DNA of 64,000 nucleotides. Source: an uncultured Blautia sp. (GTDB taxonomy: Bacteria; Bacillota; Clostridia; Lachnospirales; Lachnospiraceae). The translations under genes were made by a program, and so were the position numbers. The notes under the pieces were generated by a model. The model was not told where the DNA came from. It saw nothing but the letters and a program-made list of their open reading frames with translations, and did not search any database. The stretch is taken from positions 13,865 through 77,864 of the forward strand of contig CAKRXU010000011.1 of assembly GCA_934424575.1 (NCBI GenBank), in the 5' to 3' direction. Positions within the stretch are counted from its first letter, which is position 1. Each line of letters opens with the position of its first letter. Shown here in pieces: positions 31,600 through 39,317 of the stretch.

Positions 31600-33894
31600 A
31601 TGAAATATGTAAATCAACCTGTCCAGAAAACAGATGCCATGGCACTGGTAACAGGAAAGCCTGTGTATACGGACGACCTGGCACCGAAGGATTCCCTGAT
31701 CGTCAAAGTCCTGCGAAGTCCTCATGCCAATGCATGGGTTGACACGATCAAGACAGATACTGCAAAGAAAGTTCCTGGGATCGCCGGCGTTTTTACCTAT
31801 GAAGATGTTCCACAGAAGCGTTTTACACTTGCAGGACAGACTGCACCGGAGATGAGTCCGGATGACAGACTGATCCTTGACCGTCATGTGCGTTTTGTCG
31901 GAGATGCAGTTGCGATCGTTGCAGGTGAGACAGAGGCGGCTGTTGATCTGGCACTTAAGCGGATCAAGGTCAAATATCAGGTGGAAACACCGGTCTTCGA
32001 CATCCACACTGCAAAAGACAATCCGATCCTGGTGCATCCGGAGGAGGACTGGAAACTCAAGATCCCGCTTGGCGGCGATAATAAGAGAAACTTATGTGCT
32101 ACAGCAAGGGAAGAACATGGTGATGTAGATAAAGTCTTAAGTGAATGTGCATATACGGTAGAATACACTTACCACACCAAAGCAAACCAGCAGGCTATGA
32201 TGGAAACTTTCCGTACTGCCTGTTACATGGACCATTTTGGACGTCTGATCGTACTTTCTTCTACACAGATTCCTTTCCATATCAGAAGAATCGTAGGTCG
32301 TGCACTGGATATTCCGGCATCCAAAGTTCGTGTCATCAAACCAAGGATTGGCGGTGGCTTTGGCGCAAAGCAGACTTCTGTCAGTGAGATCTACCCGGCA
32401 TTTGTAACCTGGAAGACAGGCCGTCCGTCCAAGATGATCTATTCCAGATATGAGTCGATGATCTGCTCTACACCGCGTCACGAGATGGAGATCACTGTCC
32501 GTGCAGGTGCAGATGAGAACGGTATCATCCGTGCACTGGATGTCTATACATTGTCAAATACCGGTGCGTATGGAGAACACAGTTCTACAACCGTAGGATT
32601 AAGTGGTCACAAATCCATTGGACTTTACCGACATACCGAAGCATATCGTTTTTGCTTTGATGTCGTTTATACGAATGTGCAGGCAGCAGGAGCTTACCGT
32701 GGATATGGAGCAACGCAGGGTATTTTTGCAGTTGAATCTGCGGTCAATGAACTGGCACACAAGATGGGAATGGATCCGGTCAGGATGAAAGAACTGAACA
32801 TGCCGGTAGAGGGCGGTCCGCTTCCGGGATATCCAGATGTCCCATATGCACAGAGCTGTGCAATGGATCGCTGTATGGCAAGAGCAAAGGAAATGATGAA
32901 CTGGGATTCCAGATCACTTTCTCAGGATATGGGCAATGGCAAAGTACGCGGTCTGGGTGTTGCGATGGCAATGCAGGGTTCTTCTATTGCAGGTGTTGAT
33001 GTCGGCGGTGCAGACATCAAGCTGAATGAAGATGGTTCCTACACTCTGGCACTTGGCTGTACAGACATGGGAACCGGATGCGATACTGTCATGGCACAGA
33101 TTGCTGCAGACTGTCTGGAGACTCCGATGGAAAATATCGTAGTATTCAGTGTAGATACTGATATTTCTCCATATGACTCAGGTTCCTATGCATCTGCAAC
33201 AACCTATACAACCGGTATGGCAGTCGTAAAAGCCTGCCAGGAGCTCCGCAAAAAAATCTGTGAACTCGGAGCAGAAATGCTGCAGACAGAGCAGGAGAAC
33301 GTTGATTTTGACGGCTCTTATGTATTCTGTACCGAGGATGAGAATAAAAAAGTTTCTCTCGAGGAAATTGGGCTTAAGAGTACTTTCTTTAACAATATAG
33401 AACTGCAGGTAGTGAAACAGCATTCCTCACCGCTGTCCCCTCCGCCGTTCATGGTCGGAATGGTCGAGGTCGAAGTAGACAAAGAAACAGGAAATATAGA
33501 TGTTCTTGATTATGTTGCTGTTGTTGACTGTGGAACACCGATCAACCCGAATCTTGCCCGGGTGCAGACCGAGGGCGGTATCGCACAGGGAATCGGAATG
33601 GCACTGTTTGAGGATGTACAGTATACAGATAAGGGAAAGATCCGCAACAATTCCTTCATGCAGTACAAGATCCCGAGCAGAATGGATATCGGTAAGATCC
33701 GTGTTGATTTTGAGAGCAGTTACGAGGAGAGTGGCCCATTCGGAGCGAAATCCATTGGAGAGCTTGTCATTGATACCCCGTGTCCGGCACTTGCAGAAGC
33801 GATCTATAATGCAACAGGAGTCCGTGTACGTGAACTTCCGATCACTCCGGAGAAGATCGCGATGGGGATCCTTGAAAAAGAGATGGAGAAATAA
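31600..33894 (+). CDS. Molybdenum hydroxylase large subunit (XdhA-like)
   Basis: A 764-residue molybdopterin-binding subunit. The molybdopterin and active-site motifs are IGGGFGAKQT (about residue 250), GAYRGYGATQG with the Arg position used by purine hydroxylases (about residue 365), and FGAKSIGE with the catalytic Glu near residue 712. An N-terminal domain of 115 residues with PVYTDDLAP is typical. A purine or other N-heterocycle is the likely substrate, but the exact one is not shown. No cofactor maturation or transport genes are adjacent. Confidence 0.88.
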   Translation: MKYVNQPVQKTDAMALVTGKPVYTDDLAPKDSLIVKVLRSPHANAWVDTIKTDTAKKVPGIAGVFTYEDVPQKRFTLAGQTAPEMSPDDRLILDRHVRFVGDAVAIVAGETEAAVDLALKRIKVKYQVETPVFDIHTAKDNPILVHPEEDWKLKIPLGGDNKRNLCATAREEHGDVDKVLSECAYTVEYTYHTKANQQAMMETFRTACYMDHFGRLIVLSSTQIPFHIRRIVGRALDIPASKVRVIKPRIGGGFGAKQTSVSEIYPAFVTWKTGRPSKMIYSRYESMICSTPRHEMEITVRAGADENGIIRALDVYTLSNTGAYGEHSSTTVGLSGHKSIGLYRHTEAYRFCFDVVYTNVQAAGAYRGYGATQGIFAVESAVNELAHKMGMDPVRMKELNMPVEGGPLPGYPDVPYAQSCAMDRCMARAKEMMNWDSRSLSQDMGNGKVRGLGVAMAMQGSSIAGVDVGGADIKLNEDGSYTLALGCTDMGTGCDTVMAQIAADCLETPMENIVVFSVDTDISPYDSGSYASATTYTTGMAVVKACQELRKKICELGAEMLQTEQENVDFDGSYVFCTEDENKKVSLEEIGLKSTFFNNIELQVVKQHSSPLSPPPFMVGMVEVEVDKETGNIDVLDYVAVVDCGTPINPNLARVQTEGGIAQGIGMALFEDVQYTDKGKIRNNSFMQYKIPSRMDIGKIRVDFESSYEESGPFGAKSIGELVIDTPCPALAEAIYNATGVRVRELPITPEKIAMGILEKEMEK

Positions 33895-33896
33895 AT

Positions 33897-34934
33897 ATGG
33901 AAATGGCAATGAAGGGAATCCTGGCTGTTTTCTGGCTTATCCTTGTACCGGTTGCTGTGGGAAGACTGCCGTTTGTCAAAAGACGGCAGCCCCTTCTGGC
34001 TGAACGTTTTGTGAGCGGTTATCTGATCCTGTTTTCGATCATGGAATTACTGACACTTCCGATGACGTTTTTGAAAACGCCGCTGCATGTGCTGGTGATA
34101 TCCTATGGTATTATTGCTCTGCTTCTGGCAGCCGGCGGTATTTTTGCCACGATAAAACAGAGAGATAAAATTCGTATCAAGGATATTTTCGGAACAGAAA
34201 ATATCTATCTCTGGGCGGTCATGCTTTTGATCCTGGCACAGATCGCGATGTGTGTCTTTCTGGCACACATGGATGCGGATGATGCGTTCTATGTGGCACA
34301 GGCGACAACGGATGTGCAGACAGATACTATTTTTGAGGTGATCCCGTATACCGGTCTGAAATATTATGGCTTCCCGAGCCGCTATGTGCTTTCACCGTTT
34401 CCTGTATTTCTGGCAGTAGTGAGTCAGCTAAGCATGGGATTACATCCGGCGATCATGGCACATATGATCTTTCCGGCAGTATTTCTCCTGGCTGTTTACT
34501 GTGTGCAGTATCTCATTGGAAAAAAATGGTTCGCAGATGACCGCAGAGGTCAGGGAATGTATCTCTTTCTTGTGGCGTGCATCGCAAGCTTTTCAGCATA
34601 TTCCGTATATAATGCGGGAAGTTTTCAGATGGTACGTCTCTGGCAGGGAAAGGCCGTTTTGGCTTCTGTTTTTCTGCCGCTTCTGTTTTATCTCTGTCAG
34701 AGTATATTAATGGAGAAAAAAGCAGAATATCCGTGGCTTCTGCTCGCAATGGCAGATTTGAGCTGCTGTCTTCTGTCGTCAATGGGGATCATCCTGGGAA
34801 CATTGATGCTTGGAGTATTTCTGCTTCTCTGTCTGGTATGCAAAAGAGACTGGAGGAGTTTCCTGAAGGGAAGTTTCTGCTGCCTGCCGTCGTTGATACT
34901 TGGTGTTTTTTATATTTTGGTGCTTAAAGGATAG
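33897..34934 (+). CDS. Multi-pass membrane protein of unknown function
   Basis: A 345-residue membrane protein with about nine hydrophobic segments and a loop DADDAFYVAQATTDVQTDTIFEVIPYTG (about residues 124-150) between segments. It may belong to DUF6077, but I am not certain. The gene starts 2 bp after the molybdenum hydroxylase large subunit, without a proper gap, so it is probably in the same transcript. The D/D loop resembles glycosyltransferase-C style membrane proteins. It is followed after 8 bp by a second membrane gene. Confidence 0.65.
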   Translation: MEMAMKGILAVFWLILVPVAVGRLPFVKRRQPLLAERFVSGYLILFSIMELLTLPMTFLKTPLHVLVISYGIIALLLAAGGIFATIKQRDKIRIKDIFGTENIYLWAVMLLILAQIAMCVFLAHMDADDAFYVAQATTDVQTDTIFEVIPYTGLKYYGFPSRYVLSPFPVFLAVVSQLSMGLHPAIMAHMIFPAVFLLAVYCVQYLIGKKWFADDRRGQGMYLFLVACIASFSAYSVYNAGSFQMVRLWQGKAVLASVFLPLLFYLCQSILMEKKAEYPWLLLAMADLSCCLLSSMGIILGTLMLGVFLLLCLVCKRDWRSFLKGSFCCLPSLILGVFYILVLKG

Positions 34935-34942
34935 GGAACATA

Positions 34943-35746
34943 ATGAAAGAAATGATAAATAAATCTCTGGAGTTCTGGAATAATTACTGGGGAGGCAGCC
35001 TTTTTCCCTGGCTTCTGGCAGCATCCGTTCTCTATCTGCTGATTTTTAAACACAGAAAAAAAACGGTCCGCTATGTCCTGGCATATGTCTGTGTGACATT
35101 GTTTTTGTTCTTTTTTCCGTATACGGCAAAGATCATACAGAAATGTGTCGGTGAGAGTGTTTACTGGAGAGTTTTGTGGATCGTGCCGTCGGCACCGGTG
35201 ACAGCTCTTGCGATGGTAGAGTTTATCCGTGGAAGAAAGGGCTTTCTGCAGCCGATCCTGCTGGTGCTTTTTGCAGGGGTGATCGTCTGGAGCGGAAAAG
35301 AATTTTATACAGAAGGCTATTATCATAAGGTGAACAATTACCAGCAGGTTCCGGACAGCGTGGCAGGCATCTGTGAGCTTGTCAGACAGGATGCAGGAGA
35401 TCAGGACTTTGTTCTGGTGGCGGATGACTATATCAGTTCGTATGTCCGGGTTTATGATCCGTCGATCTATCTGCCATTTGGAAGGCGAGGGTCCGGCGGC
35501 GCAGTGGGAGCGAGAAGACAGCTCTATCTGGAAATCAATGCACCGGTATTTAATTACACCAACATCGCGAGATATGCAAGATGGGTGAGATGCAATTACC
35601 TTGTTGTCAAGATCCCGAATGAACAGCAGAAGGCTGAACTGGAAAGATATGGGTATCATGAACTTGGCGTAGTAGGAGAATACAGTGTCTGCCGTCTGGG
35701 AGATTCTGTACAGGACTACAGGAGCCAGCTGCTGCCAGAAGAATAA
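34943..35746 (+). CDS. Membrane protein with large extracytoplasmic C-terminal domain
   Basis: A 267-residue protein with four hydrophobic segments in residues 15-120 and a soluble C-terminal domain (about 130-267) containing FVLVADDYISSYVRVYDPSIYLPFGRRG. The layout (membrane part plus a following soluble domain) is that of the C-terminal half of larger DUF6077 or GT-C type proteins. The upstream gene and this one could therefore be two halves of one protein in relatives. The ribosome site is poor. Function unknown. Confidence 0.6.
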   Translation: MKEMINKSLEFWNNYWGGSLFPWLLAASVLYLLIFKHRKKTVRYVLAYVCVTLFLFFFPYTAKIIQKCVGESVYWRVLWIVPSAPVTALAMVEFIRGRKGFLQPILLVLFAGVIVWSGKEFYTEGYYHKVNNYQQVPDSVAGICELVRQDAGDQDFVLVADDYISSYVRVYDPSIYLPFGRRGSGGAVGARRQLYLEINAPVFNYTNIARYARWVRCNYLVVKIPNEQQKAELERYGYHELGVVGEYSVCRLGDSVQDYRSQLLPEE

Positions 35747-35868
35747 AGTCACTGTTTAAAGCAGCCGAAAACATTGGTCAAATTGTATGTGAAAAATAAA
35801 AAACTTTACTTTTTTTTAGGAATATGATAATATATCATGTGTTAAGAATATTATATCTTAGCACATTT

Positions 35869-35940
35869 GCACCTGTAGCTCAGTGGATAGAGCAGTGGTT
35901 TCCGGTACCATGTGCGGGGGTTCGATTCCCTTCAGGTGTG
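35869..35940 (+). tRNA. tRNA-Arg (anticodon CCG)
   Basis: The acceptor GCACCTG/CAGGTGT, D arm GCTC...GAGC, anticodon stem GTGGT/ACCAT around TTCCGGT (anticodon CCG), and T arm GGGGG TTCGATT CCCTT are all present. CCA is not encoded. The T stem has two G-U pairs, and the anticodon stem has one. Confidence 0.9.
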
Positions 35941-35995
35941 CTGCACGGGGTAATGGGTCTGCCTCGGTGCGTTGTAATTTAAGGAGGACAAGAAC

Positions 35996-36910
35996 TTGGA
36001 TAATTTCAGGGAATGGTTATCGGATAACCTTCGCTATTTTATGCTTGGCGGAGCAATTCTGGTAATCGTAACTGTATTGTTCTTTGGCGTTCGCGCCTGT
36101 GTTGGAAGTGGGAAGGGTACTTCTAAGAAAGAACAGAATACAGTGCAGGACAACAGCCAGGGAAATGATCCTTCTTCTCCGGAAGATGATGGGGAGACAA
36201 ACGACGGGAAGAAAGAAGAAGACACGAATCCCATGGAAGAAGGCAGTGATGAGATCACCGCACTTATGAAGAGCTATTATCAGGCTTTAGGGGAAAGAGA
36301 TATTACCACACTGAAAACACTGGTCAGTAATCTGACGCCTTCTGATGAGTCGAAAATTACAAATGCAAAAGATTATATAGAAGGATATCAGGTCGATGCA
36401 GTTTATACGAAGAAGGGCCTGGACGAGAATTCCTATGTAGTATATACGCGCGGAAGTCTTATTTGTAAGGGGATAGACACACCGGCACCTTCCTTATGGA
36501 GTTCTTATGTGGTAAAAGACAGTGACAACAGTTACAAGATTCTGGGGGATTTGGAACAGAACAAAGAAGTTTCTGACTATATGGATTCGTTGAAATCTGA
36601 TACAGATGTTAAGGAACTTACCTCAGAAGTACAGGCATCTTATGAGCAGGCTCAGCAGGACGATGCAGCACTTGCGCAGTTCTTGAATGGTCTGGGAGAG
36701 GAAGTAGATTCTACCGCTCAGCAGGATGGAACAACTATGACAGTTGCAGAGGGATGCAATGTAAGGTCAGCAGCCAACAGCGATGAAGACAATATCATCG
36801 GCGGTCTGGACGAGGGAGATCAGGTACAGGTTCTCGGCCAGGAGGGCGACTGGGTACAAATTGAATATGACGGGCAGACTGGATATGTATACAGTGGACT
36901 GCTCCAGTAA
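35996..36910 (+). CDS. Membrane-anchored SH3-domain protein
   Basis: A 304-residue protein that starts with TTG: AAGGAGG at 35981-35987 stands 8 nt upstream and no closer ATG exists. An N-terminal membrane segment (residues 14-36) is followed by an acidic/Ser-rich linker (40-85). A middle domain (about 85-205) looks like a nuclear-transport-factor-2-like pocket (MKSYYQALGERDITTLKTLV). A C-terminal bacterial SH3b domain (about 240-304; CNVRSAANSDEDNII...GYVYSGLLQ) probably binds the wall or peptides. The protein is cytoplasmic at its N-terminus with the SH3 part outside. It lies just after tRNA-Arg. Confidence 0.8.
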   Translation: MDNFREWLSDNLRYFMLGGAILVIVTVLFFGVRACVGSGKGTSKKEQNTVQDNSQGNDPSSPEDDGETNDGKKEEDTNPMEEGSDEITALMKSYYQALGERDITTLKTLVSNLTPSDESKITNAKDYIEGYQVDAVYTKKGLDENSYVVYTRGSLICKGIDTPAPSLWSSYVVKDSDNSYKILGDLEQNKEVSDYMDSLKSDTDVKELTSEVQASYEQAQQDDAALAQFLNGLGEEVDSTAQQDGTTMTVAEGCNVRSAANSDEDNIIGGLDEGDQVQVLGQEGDWVQIEYDGQTGYVYSGLLQ

Positions 36911-36922
36911 TCTAAGTAAGAC

Positions 36923-36949
36923 AAAGGCACAGAAGATTCTGTGCCTTTT
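36923..36949 (+). terminator. Bidirectional terminator
   Basis: AAGGCACAG (36924-36932) pairs with CTGTGCCTT (36939-36947), followed by TTTG. AAA on the other side allows use by the converging deacetylase gene. Confidence 0.8.
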
Positions 36950-37000
36950 GTTGTGTCCGTATATTGCAAAGACACCAGTAAAGTCTTTGCTGATTTTACA

Positions 37001-38191
37001 TTATTGAGTGATAAAATCACCGTATGCAATGCCTGTTTCAAGTTCTGTTCCCTTGATCTTGGCAAGTTCGTGGATTGTGACCAGCTGGTAGCCTTCCTCG
37101 ATGAGCTGCGGGATAAAGATCTCGGCAGCGTCTATCGAAGTACTGAAGATATCGTGCATCAGGATGATGGAACCGTCCTGGACCTGTGACATAACGGTAT
37201 CTACTGTCTGCTGTGCATCCTGTGTTTCCCAGTCCAGCGTGTCAATTGACCACAGGATCATAGGTGTACCTACGGTCGATCTCACAGAATCGTCGATGCT
37301 TCCGTAAGGTGGACGCAGTACAGTAGCACCATGTCCGACCAGATTTACCAGATCCTCATCTACACCGGCGATCTCGGCCGACATATCTTCCGGAGAAAGT
37401 GTTGTGAGGTCTACATGGGAGTAGGTATGGTTTCCAAGTTCGCATCCCAGAGATTCCATACGTTTGACTTCATCAGGAAAGCTGTCGATTTCTTTGCCGA
37501 CCATAAAGAACGTTGCTTTGGCATTGTTTTTTTCCAGACAGTCAAGAAGTCTGTCAGTAAAAGAACTCGGACCGTCATCAAAGGTGAGTGCTACGTATTT
37601 GGTCGCTGCTTTTTTTGATGATTTACTTTGTGATTTTGAGCTTTTGGTTTTGGGAGTCGGTGTGGCTTTTTTTGTTTTGGCTTTATAGCCTTTCAGTGAA
37701 CCGTCATCCAGAAGTTCATAGCTCTTGCCGTCAACTGTGATGATGCCTGTCTGCATGATGCCATCCTGATCCATGTAGTAACGCTTGCCGCCGGAATTTA
37801 CCCATCCCGTCAGCATGATCCCGTTTCTATTAAAATAATATTTTTTACCGTCTGTATCGGTAAGCCATCCTGTAAATGCTTTTCCGTCTACCATAAAAAG
37901 CCAGTTACTTCCGCTGGAAGTCCAGACACCGGAGGCAGCTTCTTTGGAAACCTCGTCTTTTTTTGAAGGCGTTTCTGTTGGCGCTGGCGTGGCGGTTTCT
38001 GTTGGTGTGACAGATTGCTTCTCAGATTTTGTTTCTGTTTTTTTCTGGGCATCGGAAGCGGTGGCAGTTGTTTTTTCCTCAAGAATGGAAAAATCAGCAT
38101 TTGACTGTCTGAGCGTGATGCCAAAAATAAGACAGATAGCAATGGCAATGAGCAGCAGAAACGGATTTGTATGTTTTTTGCGGCCTGGCAT
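37001..38191 (-). CDS. Polysaccharide deacetylase with wall-binding repeats
   Basis: A 396-residue exported enzyme that removes N-acetyl groups from peptidoglycan or another wall polymer. An N-terminal anchor (residues 10-27) is followed by a Thr/Glu/Pro-rich linker (30-85). Three choline-binding-like repeats (residues 92-165; NWLFMVDGKAFTGW, KKYYFNRNGIMLTGW, KRYYMDQDGIMQTG) come next. The catalytic domain has VALTFDDGPS (about residue 205) and the metal-binding HTYSH (about residue 265). A basic Lys/Ser linker joins them. It is on the opposite strand to its neighbours, with its own promoter. Confidence 0.9.
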   Translation of the reverse strand: MPGRKKHTNPFLLLIAIAICLIFGITLRQSNADFSILEEKTTATASDAQKKTETKSEKQSVTPTETATPAPTETPSKKDEVSKEAASGVWTSSGSNWLFMVDGKAFTGWLTDTDGKKYYFNRNGIMLTGWVNSGGKRYYMDQDGIMQTGIITVDGKSYELLDDGSLKGYKAKTKKATPTPKTKSSKSQSKSSKKAATKYVALTFDDGPSSFTDRLLDCLEKNNAKATFFMVGKEIDSFPDEVKRMESLGCELGNHTYSHVDLTTLSPEDMSAEIAGVDEDLVNLVGHGATVLRPPYGSIDDSVRSTVGTPMILWSIDTLDWETQDAQQTVDTVMSQVQDGSIILMHDIFSTSIDAAEIFIPQLIEEGYQLVTIHELAKIKGTELETGIAYGDFITQ

Positions 38192-38255
38192 GCCGTTTCC
38201 TCCTAACTAACATTTTGTTGAAATAGCTTCGGGACAAAAGCCCGAACTTCTATAC

Positions 38256-38284
38256 ATGATACAATAATCGACATAAAAATACAA
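38256..38284 (-). promoter_or_regulatory. Promoter of the polysaccharide deacetylase gene
   Basis: On the - strand TTGTAT, a 17-bp spacer and TATCAT. The 5' leader is about 60 nt. Confidence 0.5.
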
Positions 38285-38334
38285 GAGCCCGGCAAAATTA
38301 AGGCTGGAAGTAAACGGAAACCTGAAACTCTTTG

Positions 38335-38363
38335 TTGCGGTCAAAAAGAAAAAATTATATAAT
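38335..38363 (+). promoter_or_regulatory. Promoter giving a leaderless or nearly leaderless start
   Basis: TTGCGG (38335-38340), 17-bp spacer, TATAAT (38358-38363). The ATG at 38370 follows only 6 nt after the -10 box, where transcription itself should begin, and no ribosome site precedes it. Confidence 0.65.
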
Positions 38364-38369
38364 AGAACA

Positions 38370-39317
38370 ATGGACAAAAAAATCAAAACAGAAAATACAG
38401 AAACGATCAGAATAAATAAATACTTAAGTAATGCAGGCGTATGCTCAAGACGAGATGCCGATCAGCTTACCGATGCGGGGAGAGTTACGCTGGATGGCGT
38501 TGTGATAAAAACAGGAGAGAGGATATCAGCAGATGCAGTAGTCTGCCTGGACGGACACCCGATCACGAGAGAAGATAAGAAAGTCCTTCTGCTGTTTTAC
38601 AAGCCGAGAGGGATCGTCTGCAGCACCAAGAAACAGCGAAATGAGACGACGGTGACGGAGTACCTTGATTATCCGCTGCGTGTCTATCCGGTCGGACGGC
38701 TGGATAAGGATTCGGAAGGGTTACTGCTTCTGACGAACCAGGGCGATCTTGTGAATCGGATCATGCGTGCAGGGAATTATCATGAGAAAGAATATCTCGT
38801 GACAGTAAATAAGGAGATCACAGAGGAGTTTCTTAAGGGGATGCGAGGCGGTGTTCCGATCCTTGACACGGTGACGAGACCCTGCACGGTGAAGAAAACC
38901 GGACGGAGAAGTTTTCAGATCATCCTGACACAGGGGCTGAACCGTCAGATACGCAGGATGTGCGAATATTTCGGATATCAGGTGCAGACACTTAAGCGAG
39001 TCCGGATCATGAACCTGACCCTTGACGGGCTGGATCCGGGAAAATGCCGTGAGATCCGAAAGGAAGAATGGAAGGAATTAGAAACACGGATCCGAAATTC
39101 ATCAAGTGAAACGATTAAAGAGACAGGAGGACATCATGGAAACAGCAGCCGTAAACCAAATGAAAGAACTGGTAAAAAAACTGAACAAAGCGGCAAAGGC
39201 CTATTATCAGGAAGACCGGGAGATCATGAGCAACAGAGAATACGACGCTCTGTACGATCAGCTGGAGCAAATGGAAGCAGAAACAGGCATCGTTCTGGCA
39301 GACAGTCCGACTGTTAA
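38370..39317 (+). CDS. rluF: RluF-like 23S rRNA pseudouridine synthase, extended C-terminus
   Basis: A 315-residue enzyme of the RsuA/RluF family. The N-terminal S4 RNA-binding domain starts IRINKYLSNAGVCSRRDAD (residues 13-75). The catalytic domain has YPVGRLDKDSEGLLLLTN with the catalytic Asp (about residue 111). Conserved sequence ends near residue 240 (GKCREIRKEEW). The last 60 residues are read from the ligA 5' region in another frame and are basic and low in structure. The 182-bp overlap with ligA is unusual. A TGA in the -1/+1 frame at 39107 suggests an indel removed an earlier stop. Confidence 0.85.
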   Translation: MDKKIKTENTETIRINKYLSNAGVCSRRDADQLTDAGRVTLDGVVIKTGERISADAVVCLDGHPITREDKKVLLLFYKPRGIVCSTKKQRNETTVTEYLDYPLRVYPVGRLDKDSEGLLLLTNQGDLVNRIMRAGNYHEKEYLVTVNKEITEEFLKGMRGGVPILDTVTRPCTVKKTGRRSFQIILTQGLNRQIRRMCEYFGYQVQTLKRVRIMNLTLDGLDPGKCREIRKEEWKELETRIRNSSSETIKETGGHHGNSSRKPNERTGKKTEQSGKGLLSGRPGDHEQQRIRRSVRSAGANGSRNRHRSGRQSDC

